Below are positions 27,323 to 38,540 of a stretch of 64,000 nt of DNA, piece after piece. The stretch lies in contig NZ_VFES01000005.1 in the NCBI RefSeq assembly GCF_007858185.1, positions 124,001 through 188,000 of the forward strand. Direction: 5' to 3'. Positions within the stretch are counted from its first letter, which is position 1. Every line of letters begins with the position of its first letter. The notes under the pieces are model-generated. The model did no database searches and was not told the origin of the DNA. It saw only the letters and a program-made list of their open reading frames with translations. Source of the DNA: Pseudomonas grimontii (GTDB lineage Bacteria > Pseudomonadota > Gammaproteobacteria > Pseudomonadales > Pseudomonadaceae). A program made the translations under genes and the position numbers.

Positions 27323-28135
27323 TCACGGGGCTGTTTCGTCATCCTCGACCGGTTCCGGGGGCTGGGTCTGGGCCTGGCTCCATTCGGCGTCCTGTTTCTG
27401 CATCAACGCGAACCAGTGCTGGCGCATGAATGCGAGATAGGCATCCGGCGCCTTGGCAAAATCCTTCTCATCCCCATAGCAACCCGGCAACGGCAGTTCG
27501 GTGCCCTGCTCCTTGTACTGGCTGACCAGCGCCTGCTGCGCGGCCACGCTGCAATCCTTGGGCAGCGGCATGCCACGCAGGCCCCCGGCTTCTTCGTCCC
27601 ACCAGGCTGCGCCCACCCGGTCGACCCCGCGCAGACGGTACTTCTGCGACTTGCCGACATGCATGATGAGCTTGAATTCATTGGGGCTGACATCGCTGGT
27701 GCAGGTGCGCGAATAGCCCACCGTGGTCTGGGTGAGGCCATCGCCATTGAGATCGGTGACCTTGGTCGCGGCCATGTCGAAGCGCAGCGCCGCATCGAAC
27801 TGGCAATGCTGTACGTCGTCGTAGAGCATCCACATGCGCTTGGGGCGGTCACCGTCGATCAGGTAGTGGGCCGCGTAGACAAATGCCGACTGGGTACCAT
27901 CATCCTCGCGCTCACTGACTTGCTCGGAGAGCACCAGCAGGTTCTTGCCCTGACGGTCGTCCCAGGTATAGGCGGCGACCTGCCGGCCGCGCACTTCAAC
28001 ACCCTCAGGCACTTGAGCGAGTGCGGTAAGTGCCACGCCATCATCTGCGCGTGCGGTCGTGACGCAGGCCACTGTCATCAACAATCCGATCAAAACGGGC
28101 CGCCATTGGCCGCCTATACGCTGCACGCTGTTCAT
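27323..28135 (-). CDS. Exported protein of unknown function
   Basis: A 270-residue protein with a signal peptide (hydrophobic VLIGLLMTVACVT, cleavage probably after TARA). The mature part is beta-rich and contains TDLNGDGLTQ, a pattern seen in calcium-binding-like loops of M949_RS01915-type surface proteins; I would not assign a role. The acidic, proline-rich tail (QPPEPVEDDE) is unusual. It is transcribed away from the arn operon. Confidence 0.6.
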   Translation of the reverse strand: MNSVQRIGGQWRPVLIGLLMTVACVTTARADDGVALTALAQVPEGVEVRGRQVAAYTWDDRQGKNLLVLSEQVSEREDDGTQSAFVYAAHYLIDGDRPKRMWMLYDDVQHCQFDAALRFDMAATKVTDLNGDGLTQTTVGYSRTCTSDVSPNEFKLIMHVGKSQKYRLRGVDRVGAAWWDEEAGGLRGMPLPKDCSVAAQQALVSQYKEQGTELPLPGCYGDEKDFAKAPDAYLAFMRQHWFALMQKQDAEWSQAQTQPPEPVEDDETAP

Positions 28136-28648
28136 CCGAGTACCCTGGCAAGAGATGGCTTACTTTACCGGCACTTGAGGGCCAATGCAGAGAAGATTCT
28201 TCAATATAAATGCGCAGCGGGCAGTCGCGCGGCACGATCCAGCAATGAGCGTCCTTCAAACCCGGCCTGCAACATGCAAACCGTTCCTGTTTCGCCCAAT
28301 AAATAATGCCCTCAATGGCTTAGTTGTTTAGCTGAACACTAGCTGTCTACCTGTCAAATAAACGAGTTTTTCATCTGGCTTTCATATTCGTTCAACATTT
28401 TTACGCTTAATCTTGGGCCCAGGACTTGAGAACGAACCGCGCTGTGCCAACTAACTCGTTGATTCCACTTTACCTTTATGATTTTTTGGCTTTACTCCCT
28501 AATGTCCATGGAAGCCCCCAATAGCCTACCAGGACGGTCGGATGAACATCCCAAATCCACGCCAGGTTTAACCAAGCGCCTGCCTGTTCGGCCATTGATT
28601 GCTGTTGTCTTACGCTCCAAGTTGCTCTAACCCTGAGGTCATGAATCT
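28136..28648. other. Regulatory gap ahead of the arn operon
   Basis: About 510 AT-richer bases between the exported-protein gene and arnC. No gene and no trace of arnB can be read in any frame. It should carry the operon promoter and any PhoP/PmrA sites; a GTTTA and a CTTAAT element occur (about 28324 and 28406) but without the direct-repeat spacing that would make them convincing. Confidence 0.5.
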
Positions 28649-29680
28649 TTGAAACCCTACCCTATTCATTGCGTGTCGATCGTTATCCCGGTCTACAACG
28701 AACAAGAAAGCCTGCCTGAATTGCTGCGTCGCACGACGGCGGCTTGCAAGCAACTGGCCTACGAATACGAAATCATCCTGGTGGATGACGGTAGCCGCGA
28801 CAACTCCGCCCAAATGCTCGAAGACGCCGCCGCTGAAGACGGCAGCAACGTGGTGGCGGTAATCCTCAATCGCAACTACGGGCAGCATGCGGCGATCATG
28901 GCCGGTTTCGAGCAGTGCCGGGGCGAAGTGGTGATTACCCTCGACGCCGACCTGCAGAACCCTCCTGAAGAAATCCCACGCCTGGTGGAACAAGCCGCCC
29001 TGGGCTACGACGTGGTCGCCACCGTGCGTAACAACCGCCAGGACTCGGCGTTTCGCCGCTGGCCTTCGCGCCTGATCAACCTCGCCGTGCAACGCTCCAC
29101 CGGCGTGGCCATGAGCGACTACGGCTGCATGTTGCGCGCTTACCGCCGCACCATCGTCGACGCCATGCTCGCCTGCCGCGAGCGCAGCACCTTTATCCCG
29201 ATCCTGGCCAACGGCTTTGCCCGTCACACCACCGAGATCCTGGTGCACCACGCCGAGCGTGAACACGGCGAATCGAAATACAGCGCCATGCGCCTGATCA
29301 GCCTGATGTTCGACCTGTTGACCTGCATGACCACCACCCCGTTGCGCCTGTTGTCCATTGTCGGCTTCAGCCTCGCGGGCCTGGGCGTGCTGTTCGCCTT
29401 CGCGCTGATCATCCTGCGCCTGGCCTTCGGTGCCCAATGGGCTGGCGATGGCATGTTCGTACTGTTCGCGGTGTTGTTCGTATTCACCGGCGGCCAGTTC
29501 ATCGGCATGGGCCTGCTGGGTGAATACCTGGGCCGCATGTACAGCGACGTGCGCGCCCGCCCACGCTTCTTTATCGAAAAAGTGCTGCGCAACACACCGG
29601 CAGCACCGGCCCCGGTCGTCGTCGTTGACGGCCTTGCCTCCTCCCATACCTCCACTTCTGCCGATCAGGTTCAGTCATGA
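28649..29680 (+). CDS. arnC: Undecaprenyl-phosphate L-Ara4FN transferase ArnC
   Basis: A 343-residue glycosyltransferase family 2 protein: [35 protein letters not shown], then two membrane helices (about 235-255 and 268-292) and the tail [20 protein letters not shown]. ArnC attaches formylated aminoarabinose to the lipid carrier at the inner membrane. Start is the TTG at 28649 with GAGG ten bases upstream; no ATG is available in frame. It is the first arn gene here and overlaps arnA by ATGA. Confidence 0.92.
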   Translation: MKPYPIHCVSIVIPVYNEQESLPELLRRTTAACKQLAYEYEIILVDDGSRDNSAQMLEDAAAEDGSNVVAVILNRNYGQHAAIMAGFEQCRGEVVITLDADLQNPPEEIPRLVEQAALGYDVVATVRNNRQDSAFRRWPSRLINLAVQRSTGVAMSDYGCMLRAYRRTIVDAMLACRERSTFIPILANGFARHTTEILVHHAEREHGESKYSAMRLISLMFDLLTCMTTTPLRLLSIVGFSLAGLGVLFAFALIILRLAFGAQWAGDGMFVLFAVLFVFTGGQFIGMGLLGEYLGRMYSDVRARPRFFIEKVLRNTPAAPAPVVVVDGLASSHTSTSADQVQS

Positions 29681-31668
29681 GTTCAAAAGCTGTTGTATTC
29701 GCGTACCACGATATTGGTTGTGCAGGCATCGAAGCACTGCTCAACACGGGCTACGAAATTGCTGCCGTGTTCACCCATGCCGATGACCCCAAGGAAAACA
29801 ATTTCTACGGTTCCGTCGCCCAACTGTGCGCCCGCAACGGCATCCCAGTGCACGCCCCGGAAGATGCCAACCACCCGCTGTGGATCGAGCGCATTGCCAA
29901 GCTGAACCCGGAATACATTTTCTCCTTTTACTACCGCAACCTGCTGAGCGAGCCGCTGTTGGCCACCGCCAGCAAAGGCGCGTTCAACCTGCATGGCTCG
30001 CTGCTGCCTAAATACCGTGGCCGTGCCCCGGCCAACTGGGTGCTGGTCAACGGCGAAACCGAAACCGGCGTGACCCTGCACCGCATGGTCAAGCGCGCCG
30101 ATGCCGGCGCGATCCTGGCCCAGCAAAAAGTTGTGATCGAGCGCACTGACACCGGCCTGACCCTGCACGCCAAATTGCGTGATGCGGCGACCAGCCTGCT
30201 GCGCGACGCCCTGCCGCAACTGGCGGCGGGCAAGCTGACTGAAACGGCCCAGGACGAAAGCCAGGCCACCTGCTTCGGTCGCCGCACGGCCGCCGACGGC
30301 AAGCTGGAGTGGAAAAAACCGGCTGAAGAACTGTTCAACCTCGTGCGTGCGGTGACTCAACCGTACCCGGGCGCCTTCTGCTCTGTCGGTGAGCACAAGC
30401 TCATCGTCTGGCAAGCCGAAGTGGTCAAGGGCAACGAAGGCCTGGCGCCGGGCCGTGTGATCAGCGTCAACCCGCTGCGCATCGCCTGCGGTGAAGACTC
30501 CCTGGTGGTCAAGTTCGGCCAGCGCAACGACAACGGCCTGTACCTGGCCGGTCCGTCCCTGGCCAACGAACTGGGCCTGGTCGACGGCTCCGTGCTGCGC
30601 GGTGCCGAGTCCGGCCGCAAGCCGCGCCGTACCCGCGTGCTGATCCTCGGTGTGAACGGTTTTATCGGTAACCATCTGTCCGAGCGCCTGCTGCGTGATG
30701 ACCGTTATGAAGTCTACGGCCTGGACATCGGCTCCGACGCCATCGAGCGCCTGCGCAGCCACCCGAACTTCCATTACGTCGAAGGCGATATCAGCATCCA
30801 CACCGAGTGGATCGAGTACCACATCAAGAAGTGCGACGTGGTCCTGCCGCTGGTGGCCATCGCCACGCCAATCGAGTACACCCGTAACCCGCTGCGCGTG
30901 TTCGAGCTGGACTTCGAAGAAAACCTCAAGCTGGTGCGCTACTGCGTCAAGTACAACAAGCGCGTGATCTTCCCGTCGACCTCCGAAGTCTATGGCATGT
31001 GCCAGGACCAGTATTTCGACGAAGATACCTCCAACCTGGTGGTCGGCCCGGTCAACAAGCAGCGCTGGATCTACTCGGTCTCCAAGCAACTGCTGGACCG
31101 CGTGATCTGGGCCTACGGCGCCAAGGGCCTGAACTTCACCCTCTTCCGTCCGTTCAACTGGATGGGCCCGCGCCTGGACCGCCTGGACTCGGCACGTATC
31201 GGCAGCTCCCGTGCGATCACCCAACTGATCCTGAACCTGGTGGAAGGTACGCCGATCCGCCTGTTCGACGGTGGCGAGCAGAAGCGTTGCTTCACCGACA
31301 TCGCCGACGGTATCGAAGCCCTGGCGCGCATCATCGATAACGACAACGATGTTTGCAACGGCCAGATCATCAACATCGGCAACCCGGAAAACGAAGCCAG
31401 CATCCGTCAGTTGGGCGAAGAGCTGCTGCGTCAGTTCGAAGCGCACCCACTGCGCAGTAACTTCCCGCCGTTCGCCGGTTTCCGCGATGTAGAAAGCAAG
31501 GCGTTCTACGGCACCGGTTACCAGGACGTGGCACACCGCAAGCCAAGCATCGAAAACGCCAAGCGCCTGCTGAACTGGGAGCCGACCGTGGAAATGAGCG
31601 AAACCATCGGCAACACGCTGGACTTCTTCCTGCGTGAAGCCATGCTCGAAATCGCGGACAAAAAGTAA
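29677..31668 (+). CDS. arnA: Bifunctional UDP-glucuronate decarboxylase / UDP-Ara4N formyltransferase ArnA
   Basis: A 663-residue fusion enzyme. N-terminal formyltransferase ([16 protein letters not shown]) and C-terminal NAD-dependent decarboxylase with GVNGFIG at 325-331, S436-E437 (STSEVYG) and Y466/K470. It oxidises and decarboxylates UDP-glucuronate and later formylates UDP-Ara4N; the amination between these steps is the job of ArnB, which is not in this operon. Full family length. Confidence 0.95.
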   Translation: MSSKAVVFAYHDIGCAGIEALLNTGYEIAAVFTHADDPKENNFYGSVAQLCARNGIPVHAPEDANHPLWIERIAKLNPEYIFSFYYRNLLSEPLLATASKGAFNLHGSLLPKYRGRAPANWVLVNGETETGVTLHRMVKRADAGAILAQQKVVIERTDTGLTLHAKLRDAATSLLRDALPQLAAGKLTETAQDESQATCFGRRTAADGKLEWKKPAEELFNLVRAVTQPYPGAFCSVGEHKLIVWQAEVVKGNEGLAPGRVISVNPLRIACGEDSLVVKFGQRNDNGLYLAGPSLANELGLVDGSVLRGAESGRKPRRTRVLILGVNGFIGNHLSERLLRDDRYEVYGLDIGSDAIERLRSHPNFHYVEGDISIHTEWIEYHIKKCDVVLPLVAIATPIEYTRNPLRVFELDFEENLKLVRYCVKYNKRVIFPSTSEVYGMCQDQYFDEDTSNLVVGPVNKQRWIYSVSKQLLDRVIWAYGAKGLNFTLFRPFNWMGPRLDRLDSARIGSSRAITQLILNLVEGTPIRLFDGGEQKRCFTDIADGIEALARIIDNDNDVCNGQIINIGNPENEASIRQLGEELLRQFEAHPLRSNFPPFAGFRDVESKAFYGTGYQDVAHRKPSIENAKRLLNWEPTVEMSETIGNTLDFFLREAMLEIADKK

Positions 31669-32552
31669 TGAAGGCAGGCTTGCGCATCGACGTCGACACC
31701 TATCGTGGCACCCGTGAAGGTGTGCCACGGTTGCTCGAATCCCTGGATGAGGCCGGGGTAAAAGCGACGTTCTTCTTCAGCGTCGGGCCGGACAACATGG
31801 GGCGCCACTTGTGGCGCCTGATCCGCCCGCAGTTCCTGTGGAAGATGCTGCGTTCCAACGCCGCCGGCCTGTACGGGTGGGACATCCTGCTCGCCGGCAC
31901 CGCGTGGCCGGGCAAGCCGATCGGCCGTGACCTGGGGCACTTGATGCGCCAGGCTAAGGCGGCGGGGCATGAAGTCGGCCTGCACGCCTGGGATCACCAC
32001 GGCTGGCAGGCCAACACCGGGCGTTGGAGCGATGCACAGCTGGTCGAGCAGATTCGACGCGGCGTGGAGACCTTGAGCGACATCCTGGGCGAACGCATCG
32101 ACTGTTCGGCAGCCGCCGGTTGGCGCGCCGACGAGCGGGTGGTGCAAGCCAAGCAAGGTTTTAACTTTCGCTACAACAGCGATTGCCGGGGTACCAGCCT
32201 GTTTCGGCCGACATTGGCCGATGGCAGCGCGGGTACGCCACAAATTCCGGTGGACCTGCCGACCTTCGACGAAGTCGTCGGGCCGGTGGTGGCCGCCAAA
32301 GACTTCAACCGCTTCATTCTTGACCGGTTTGCCGAGTCGAAGCTCAACGTCTACACGATCCACGCAGAAGTAGAAGGGATTCTGATGGCCAATGATTTTC
32401 GCCAGTTGCTCGCCCAGGCAGGGCAGCGCGGCATCGATTTCAAACCGTTGGGCGATTTGTTGCCCGCGGACCTGACCAGCCTGCCCCAGCAGCACCTGGT
32501 GCGCGGCGCATTGAGCGGCCGTGAGGGTTGGCTTGGAGTGCAACAGGCATGA
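31668..32552 (+). CDS. arnD: 4-deoxy-4-formamido-arabinose deformylase ArnD
   Basis: A 294-residue NodB-type polysaccharide deacetylase fold: [12 protein letters not shown] with the metal-binding [10 protein letters not shown] later, TIHAEVEG near the end. It removes the formyl group from carrier-bound Ara4FN. Its ATG shares one base with the arnA stop (TAATG). Confidence 0.95.
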   Translation: MKAGLRIDVDTYRGTREGVPRLLESLDEAGVKATFFFSVGPDNMGRHLWRLIRPQFLWKMLRSNAAGLYGWDILLAGTAWPGKPIGRDLGHLMRQAKAAGHEVGLHAWDHHGWQANTGRWSDAQLVEQIRRGVETLSDILGERIDCSAAAGWRADERVVQAKQGFNFRYNSDCRGTSLFRPTLADGSAGTPQIPVDLPTFDEVVGPVVAAKDFNRFILDRFAESKLNVYTIHAEVEGILMANDFRQLLAQAGQRGIDFKPLGDLLPADLTSLPQQHLVRGALSGREGWLGVQQA

Positions 32553-34204
32553 TCCGGCGTTGGGCCTTGCCCCTGCTCCTGTTGGCGTTCGGTGTGTTTT
32601 ATCTGTTGCCGCTGGCCACCCATGGTCTGTGGATTCCGGATGAAACCCGCTACGCGCAGATCAGCCAGGAAATGCTGCTGACCGGCAAGTGGGCCTCGCC
32701 GCACTTCATGGGGATTCGCTACTTCGAAAAACCCGCTGCCGGGTACTGGATGATCGCGCTGGGCCAGGCGATCTTCGGGCAAAACCTGTTTGGCGTGCGC
32801 TTCGCGTCGGCGTTGAGCACCGGCTTGAGCATCCTGCTGGTGTACCTGGTGTCGCGCCGGCTGTGGAATGACCCGCAAAAAAGCCTGGTCAGCAGCGTGC
32901 TGTACATGAGTTTTGTCAGCGTGGCGGCCTTGGGCGGTTATGCCAACCTCGATCCGCAGTTCACGTTCTGGGTCAACCTGACCGGCGTTGCGCTGTGGTT
33001 CTGCTTCGACAGCACCACCCGCAACGGCCGCCTGGGAGCCTGGGCGCTGCTCGGTTTTGCCTGTGGCATGGGCTTTATGACCAAGGGCTTCCTGGCGTGG
33101 CTGTTACCGGTGTTGATCGCCCTGCCCTACGCGATCTGGCAGAAGCGCTTTCGCGAACTGCTCGGTTACGGCCTGGTCGCCGTGGTCGTGGCGATTGTGG
33201 TGAGCCTGCCGTGGGCCCTGGCCGTGCACCTGCAGGAGCCGGACTACTGGAACTTCTTCTTCTGGCATGAACATATCCAGCGTTTTGCCGGCGACGATGC
33301 CCAGCACGCCGAGCCGTTCTGGTATTACCTGCCGCTGCTGATTGCCTTCTGCCTGCCGTGGATTGCGCTGTTGCCCTCCACCCTGAAACAGGCGTGGCAG
33401 GAAAAGCGTGCGGCGAAAACCGCCTTCCTGTTGCTGTGGCTGCTGATGCCGCTGGCATTTTTCAGCCTGGCCAAAGGCAAGTTGCCCTCTTACATCATGC
33501 CGTGCCTGTTGCCGCTGGCGTTGTTGATGGGCCACACCCTGGCCGACAAACTCGCCCAGGCTCGCGGTCGTGTGCTGCGCATCAACGGCTGGCTCAACCT
33601 GATAATCGGCATGCTGGCCTTGCTCGCGCTGACCTGGTTCCAACTGAAAAAACCGGTGTATGAGCACGGCAGTGAAACCCTCAGCCTGGTGCTGGTGTTT
33701 GTCTTCCTGTTCGGTTGGATCGTTGCCAACCTGCTGCAAGCGTCGCGCCCGCTGCGCTTGTGGGCGGCGCCGGTGGTCGGCAGTTGGTTGCTGGTGGCGT
33801 TGGTCCCGGCCGCATTGCCCCACTCGGTGGTTTATAACAAGACCCCGGACCAGTTCATCATCGATCACCTCCAGGAGCTGAGCCAGACCAGCGCCTTGCT
33901 CAGCAACGACCTCGGCGCGGCCTCCGCCCTGGCGTGGCGCGTCAAGCGCCCGGACGTGACCCTCTATAACACCGTCGGCGAAGTGAAATATGGCTTGGCC
34001 TTCGACGATGCGGCCCATCACAAGGTCGACACCACGCAGGTCCAGCAATGGATGAGCGACGCGCGTAAACACGGCGCGGTCGGTGTGGTGATGCGCGTCA
34101 AGGGTGACGACGAAATCGCCGAAGTGGACTTGCTGCCCAAAGACGGCAAGCGCTACGAGCAAGGCAATATCGTGATCCTGGTGTTCCCGCAGGTTGCGCC
34201 ATGA
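32549..34204 (+). CDS. arnT: Lipid A aminoarabinose transferase ArnT
   Basis: A 551-residue GT-C type membrane transferase. ATG at 32549 overlaps the arnD stop (ATGA). The first periplasmic loop has [14 protein letters not shown], with the conserved D-E pair, then about 12 helices and a soluble C-terminal domain. It moves L-Ara4N onto lipid A phosphates, lowering negative charge and polymyxin binding. Confidence 0.95.
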   Translation: MIRRWALPLLLLAFGVFYLLPLATHGLWIPDETRYAQISQEMLLTGKWASPHFMGIRYFEKPAAGYWMIALGQAIFGQNLFGVRFASALSTGLSILLVYLVSRRLWNDPQKSLVSSVLYMSFVSVAALGGYANLDPQFTFWVNLTGVALWFCFDSTTRNGRLGAWALLGFACGMGFMTKGFLAWLLPVLIALPYAIWQKRFRELLGYGLVAVVVAIVVSLPWALAVHLQEPDYWNFFFWHEHIQRFAGDDAQHAEPFWYYLPLLIAFCLPWIALLPSTLKQAWQEKRAAKTAFLLLWLLMPLAFFSLAKGKLPSYIMPCLLPLALLMGHTLADKLAQARGRVLRINGWLNLIIGMLALLALTWFQLKKPVYEHGSETLSLVLVFVFLFGWIVANLLQASRPLRLWAAPVVGSWLLVALVPAALPHSVVYNKTPDQFIIDHLQELSQTSALLSNDLGAASALAWRVKRPDVTLYNTVGEVKYGLAFDDAAHHKVDTTQVQQWMSDARKHGAVGVVMRVKGDDEIAEVDLLPKDGKRYEQGNIVILVFPQVAP

Positions 34205-34548
34205 TCACACTGTGCCTGTTGTTGGCCGCCTGCCTGCTGACGTGCATGGGCCAGGTCTCGCAAAAGTTCGCCGTGGAGGGCTGGCGCGACCAGCCCGACG
34301 GTTGGGCGCTGAAGCTGCGCTCGCCGTGGTTATGGTCTGCCCTGCTGTGCCTGGGTTTTGGCCTGTTGGTGTGGTTGCTGGTGTTGCAGCGCCTGGAAGT
34401 CGGCATCGCCTATCCGATGCTCAGCCTCAATTTTGTCCTGGTCACGCTGGTAGCGCGCTTTGTGTTCAAGGAACACATCGACACACGGCATTGGCTGGGC
34501 GTGGTGCTGGTAATCGCCGGTGTGGTGCTGTTGGGGCGCCAGGTATGA
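34201..34548 (+). CDS. arnE: Ara4N-lipid flippase subunit ArnE
   Basis: A 115-residue SMR-like protein with four helices (ending [15 protein letters not shown]). With ArnF it flips the carrier-linked sugar across the inner membrane. Overlaps arnT and arnF by 4 bases each. Confidence 0.9.
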   Translation: MITLCLLLAACLLTCMGQVSQKFAVEGWRDQPDGWALKLRSPWLWSALLCLGFGLLVWLLVLQRLEVGIAYPMLSLNFVLVTLVARFVFKEHIDTRHWLGVVLVIAGVVLLGRQV

Positions 34549-34958
34549 GCCGCGTGCGTGGTTTTGCCCTGGCCCTGGGCAGCGTTGGCCTGGTCAGCGC
34601 CGCCCAACTGGGCATGCGCTGGAGCATGACGCGCCTGCCCTTGCCCACCGAATGGCTGACAGCGTTCAACAGCAACGCCATCGACTTCGCCGCGTTGGGC
34701 GTGGTGAGCCTGGCGATCCTCGCCTACGCGCTGTCGATGCTCTGCTGGCTCGGTGCCCTCAAGCACCTGCCCCTGGGCCGTGCCTATTCGCTGCTGAGCA
34801 TCAGCTACGCGCTGGTGTACCTGCTGGCCGCCAGCCTGCCGGTGTTCAACGAACATTTTTCGCTCTCGAAAACCCTGGGGGTGGCCTTGGTCATCCTCGG
34901 TGTGCTGGTCATTAACTCTCGCCGTGCTAGCGCTGCAAGCGCCAGGAATGCCCCATGA
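34545..34958 (+). CDS. arnF: Ara4N-lipid flippase subunit ArnF
   Basis: A 137-residue SMR-like protein starting at the ATG that overlaps the arnE stop; the frame is open further upstream but those codons lie within arnE. Features [18 protein letters not shown] and a basic tail. Partner of ArnE. Confidence 0.9.
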   Translation: MSRVRGFALALGSVGLVSAAQLGMRWSMTRLPLPTEWLTAFNSNAIDFAALGVVSLAILAYALSMLCWLGALKHLPLGRAYSLLSISYALVYLLAASLPVFNEHFSLSKTLGVALVILGVLVINSRRASAASARNAP

Positions 34959-36334
34959 AAATCAGTGTATTTGGTAGTGGTTACGTCGGTCTGGTGCAGG
35001 CCACTGTGTTGGCCGAAGTCGGTCACGATGTCATCTGCATGGACGTCGATCAGAACAAGGTCAAGCTCCTGCAGCAAGGCCATGTGAGCATCTTCGAGCC
35101 GGGGCTGGCGGCCATGGTCAAGGAAAACCTGGAGAGCGGGCGCCTGCACTTCACCTTTGACGAAAAACTCGCCGTCGAACACGGCGAAGTGCTGTTTATC
35201 GCGGTGGGGACGCCGTCGGATGAAGACGGCTCGGCCGACCTCAAGTACGTGCTGTCGGTGGGCGACGCGGTAGCCCGTCACCGCATCGACCCGGTGATCC
35301 TGGTGGAAAAATCCACCGTGCCCGTGGGCACCGGCGACACCCTGCGCGCCCACATCGAAAAATCCCTGCGCCTTGCCGGCCGGCATCTGGAGTTCGATAT
35401 TGTCTCCAACCCGGAATTCCTCAAGGAAGGCTCTGCCGTTTCCGACTGCCGCCGTCCGGACCGCATCATCATCGGTTGCGAGCGTGAAGAAGTGCGCGAT
35501 GTGATGCGCGACCTGTACGCGCCGTTCAACCGCAACCATGACCGTATCATCTTCATGGACCTGCGCAGCGCCGAGCTGACCAAATACGCCGCCAACTGCA
35601 TGCTGGCCACCAAGATCAGCTTTATCAACCAGATCGCCGAGCTGGCCGAACACCTGGGCGCCGACATCGAAGCCGTGCGCCTGGGTATCGGCGCCGACTC
35701 GCGCATCGGCTACCACTTTATCTACCCCGGTTGCGGCTACGGCGGCTCGTGCTTCCCCAAGGACATGCGTGCCTTGATCCACAGCGCCAAGCAGGCCAAC
35801 TGCTCCAGCGACCTGCTGGAAGCCGTGGAAGCCATCAACCAGCGCCAGAAGAGCAAGCTGTTCGACCGTATCAATGCGTTCTTCAAGGGCAACCTGCGCG
35901 GCAAGACCTTTGCCCTGTGGGGCCTGGCGTTCAAGCCCAACACCGATGACATGCGCGATGCGCCCAGCCGCGTGCTGATGGAAGCCCTGTGGGCTGCCGG
36001 CGCCAACGTCCGTGCGTTCGACCCGGAAGCCATGCAGGAAACCCAGCGCATCTACGGTGACGAAGAGCGGCTGATGCTGATGGGCACGCCGGAATCCACG
36101 CTGGTCGGCGCCGATGCGCTGATCGTCTGCACCGAATGGCAGCAGTTCAAGGCGCCGGACTTCGACCTGATCCACCAGCGTCTGAAAACCCCGGTGATCT
36201 TCGACGGCCGCAACCTGTACGACGGTGAACGCCTGGCGCGCAAAGGCTTCCAGTACTACCCGATCGGCCGTGGCGATTCCTGCCACTTGCCGATTCCCCA
36301 GCAACAGTGGCTACCTCAGGTCGTGGAAGCCTGA
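34955..36334 (+). CDS. ugd: UDP-glucose 6-dehydrogenase
   Basis: A 459-residue enzyme with the NAD motif GSGYVGL at the start, [21 protein letters not shown] and the catalytic cysteine C266 in [11 protein letters not shown]. It makes UDP-glucuronate, the substrate of ArnA, so the operon supplies its own precursor. ATGA overlap with arnF. Confidence 0.93.
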   Translation: MKISVFGSGYVGLVQATVLAEVGHDVICMDVDQNKVKLLQQGHVSIFEPGLAAMVKENLESGRLHFTFDEKLAVEHGEVLFIAVGTPSDEDGSADLKYVLSVGDAVARHRIDPVILVEKSTVPVGTGDTLRAHIEKSLRLAGRHLEFDIVSNPEFLKEGSAVSDCRRPDRIIIGCEREEVRDVMRDLYAPFNRNHDRIIFMDLRSAELTKYAANCMLATKISFINQIAELAEHLGADIEAVRLGIGADSRIGYHFIYPGCGYGGSCFPKDMRALIHSAKQANCSSDLLEAVEAINQRQKSKLFDRINAFFKGNLRGKTFALWGLAFKPNTDDMRDAPSRVLMEALWAAGANVRAFDPEAMQETQRIYGDEERLMLMGTPESTLVGADALIVCTEWQQFKAPDFDLIHQRLKTPVIFDGRNLYDGERLARKGFQYYPIGRGDSCHLPIPQQQWLPQVVEA

Positions 36335-36337
36335 TTC

Positions 36338-37960
36338 GTGAACAAAGCTCACCCGCCCTTGCTCAGCCCAACGATCCGCCGCCAATCCCTCGGTCTGGGA
36401 TTGCTGGCGCTGTTGTTGTTCATCGCTGGCAGCTGGCATCAGGCAATTATCGGTTTCGACTCACGCTTCGTGGTGTTTGCCCAGGAGATGCTGCGCCATG
36501 GGCCGGGGTTTTTCCCCACCACGTACGGGCAGCCGTATGCCGATTACCTGGCCACCTCGACGCTGATGACCTGGCTGTTGTCGCTGCCCCTGGGTCAGGT
36601 CACCAGCCTCACGGCCTGGCTGCCCACGTCGATTGCCTCGGCAGTGATCGTCTCCCTGGTGTATCGCCTGACAGCGCCCTACTCCCAGCGTTGGGGCCTG
36701 CTGAGCATCGCGCTGCTGTTGCTGAGCAGTACCTTCATCAGTGAAACCCGCGCGGTGTCCCTCGACCAGATGCTCGCGGCCATCGCCTTGGCGGTGTTCT
36801 ACCTGGGTTATGCCCATGACCATTTCGGCGGGGGTAAACGCCTGTACTGGCTGTACCTGCTGCTGATTCTCGGCTTTGCGATTCGTGGGCCGATCGGGTT
36901 GGTCATTCCTACGGGCGTGCTGTGCAGCTACTACCTGATCAACCGGCAATGGCGCCAACTGTTCAGCTTTGGCCTGCTGGCCCTGGCGCTGCTGGCGGCC
37001 TGTGTCGGCTTGCTGTTGCTGATGGCTAAGCTCAGTGGCGGCGAGAGCTTCATGCAGGACGTGATCCGCATGCAGTTCCTGGGGCGCATGGACGGCAGTG
37101 AGGGCTCCAGCGGCGCGTTGTATTACTTCACCAGCTCGCTGGGCAATTACGCCCTCGCCTATCCCGTCGCTCTGCTGGTGCTGTTGGCGGTCGCGGTCAG
37201 TGGGCGACGCGTCTCCACGCCAGCGTTGCAACTGGTGCTGTACTGCGCCGCCGCCGGCTTGCTGGTGATGCTGGGCCTGTCGATTCCCCAGGCAAAGAAG
37301 GCCCGCTATGTGCTGCCAATGCTGCCGATGGCGGCGATCATTGCGGCGTACCCGTTCCAGGTCGCTGAAGGTCGTCTGTTTGCCTGGCTGCGCGGCTTGA
37401 TGCTGGGTTTATGGACACTGCTGCCAGGCCTGCTGATCGTTGGGCTGGTATTCGCGCGGCCACGCTATCCGCAGCAGTTGAGCCAGCTGGGGCCGGTGTT
37501 CGCCGTGCTCGGGCTGTTGCAGGTCTTGGCATTGCTGGCGTTGTTCATGCCTCGCCTGCGGCCGCTCGGGCCAGCGTTTGCCGCCGTGCTTGCGGTGTGG
37601 GCGACGTATATTGCAGTGGTCGAACCGCTCGAACGCAGCGTCTACGACACCCGCACCTTTACGCTGCAAGTGCATGAGCAGGTCAAGCAACAGCGCGCTC
37701 CCGTGGTATTGCACGGCTTGGGCAAAGACGCCAAGGCGATCAAGTACATGGTCAACCTCGACTGCGACCAGGTGCCGTTGTTCACCCAACAAGCCTCTGA
37801 CCTGACGCCGTTACAAGGGCCAGCCTGGCTGGTGATGAGCCAGGCGGATTTCGAAGGTTTGCAAGACCCGCGCTTTCGCGCCCTTCGTCCGACCCTGACC
37901 GGCGAGTTCGACCGAAACCCCTATGTGCTGCTGTATCTGGCCAAACCTGCTCTACCTTGA
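36338..37960 (+). CDS. ArnT-like family 39 glycosyltransferase
   Basis: A 540-residue polytopic membrane protein (about 11-12 helices) starting at a GTG three bases behind ugd. It has the layout of ArnT/PMT-like GT-C enzymes with an early periplasmic loop (FDSRFVVFAQEMLRHG) and a soluble tail, but the D-E pair of ArnT is replaced by D-S. Being read with arn genes it may put a sugar on lipid A or another envelope molecule; substrate unknown. Confidence 0.75.
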   Translation: MNKAHPPLLSPTIRRQSLGLGLLALLLFIAGSWHQAIIGFDSRFVVFAQEMLRHGPGFFPTTYGQPYADYLATSTLMTWLLSLPLGQVTSLTAWLPTSIASAVIVSLVYRLTAPYSQRWGLLSIALLLLSSTFISETRAVSLDQMLAAIALAVFYLGYAHDHFGGGKRLYWLYLLLILGFAIRGPIGLVIPTGVLCSYYLINRQWRQLFSFGLLALALLAACVGLLLLMAKLSGGESFMQDVIRMQFLGRMDGSEGSSGALYYFTSSLGNYALAYPVALLVLLAVAVSGRRVSTPALQLVLYCAAAGLLVMLGLSIPQAKKARYVLPMLPMAAIIAAYPFQVAEGRLFAWLRGLMLGLWTLLPGLLIVGLVFARPRYPQQLSQLGPVFAVLGLLQVLALLALFMPRLRPLGPAFAAVLAVWATYIAVVEPLERSVYDTRTFTLQVHEQVKQQRAPVVLHGLGKDAKAIKYMVNLDCDQVPLFTQQASDLTPLQGPAWLVMSQADFEGLQDPRFRALRPTLTGEFDRNPYVLLYLAKPALP

Positions 37961-38057
37961 GTTGCGACGCAGAAAGATCCTACGCAGCTATGCGTAATGG
38001 CTGGTGCCATTTCACTTTCCCGCGTCTGAAACCCAACTGTAAACTCAATGACCTCGC

Positions 38058-38075
38058 GCGGTAGCTATCTACCGC
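38058..38075. repeat. Short perfect hairpin downstream of the arn operon
   Basis: GCGGTAG-CTAT-CTACCGC, a 7-bp stem with a 4-base loop. No T run follows, so it is at best a weak transcript end for the operon. Confidence 0.35.
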
Positions 38076-38151
38076 CATAGGCCATGGATAACAACAAGGA
38101 CGCTAGGAGCCGCAGCTGGCGCTGTGGTTCACTTCGTGAGAGGACAATACC

Positions 38152-38388
38152 GTGCCAAATGATCGTTTACCGCGTACCCCTGCTTCCCTGGCCCGTGATG
38201 AAGTGCATATCGGCTACTTGCCCATTCCGCCGCTGGACCGGCTGATGTGGCTGCGCAATGCCCTGGTGGCACTCAACGGCCCCCTGGCCGGCGAGCCGGG
38301 GCTGCGGGAAAACCTGCAACAGCATTTATTCAATGAGGAAACCGATAATCGCGTTCTCGGTAAGCTCAACCCTCCTGTCACTTCGTAA
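38152..38388 (+). CDS. Small protein of unknown function
   Basis: A 78-residue protein, GTG start, with a strong ribosome site (GAGAGGA) that supports it being real. It contains PPLDRLMWLRNALVALNGPLAGEPGL, amphipathic and proline-rich, no membrane helix. I recall no named family. It stands alone ahead of the HPP gene leader. Confidence 0.6.
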   Translation: MPNDRLPRTPASLARDEVHIGYLPIPPLDRLMWLRNALVALNGPLAGEPGLRENLQQHLFNEETDNRVLGKLNPPVTS

Positions 38389-38464
38389 TAAATGCATTAT
38401 TTTTGTATTTAACCCTCATTAATATGCATTGGCGCTGCCCTATCAGGCGCGGCACACTGCGCGG

Positions 38465-38529
38465 GTTCCTCCCCCAAATGCAGGAACTTTCAAAGGGCTT
38501 TTCCGGGCGACCAGACAAGCCTTTTTTTT
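38465..38529 (+). promoter_or_regulatory. Two-hairpin leader with terminator ahead of the HPP gene
   Basis: First hairpin GTTCCT (38465-38470) with AGGAAC (38482-38487). Second hairpin AAAGGGCTT (38492-38500) with AAGCCTTTT (38517-38525), running into eight Ts (38522-38529). This is a good intrinsic terminator only 12 bases before the next start, so it may be an attenuator or the end of a small RNA. Confidence 0.5.
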
Positions 38530-38540
38530 GCCCGCCGTTT

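Noticed and set aside
28136..28648. PhoP- or PmrA-type boxes ahead of arnC
   Set aside because: Single half-sites (GTTTA, CTTAAT) are present but not the direct repeat at five-base spacing that these regulators need.
29683..31728. A 681-codon open frame opposite arnA
   Set aside because: It mirrors the GC-rich third positions of arnA and has no family signature; arnA is plainly the gene.
34805..36304. A 499-codon open frame opposite ugd
   Set aside because: Shadow of a clearly identified enzyme.
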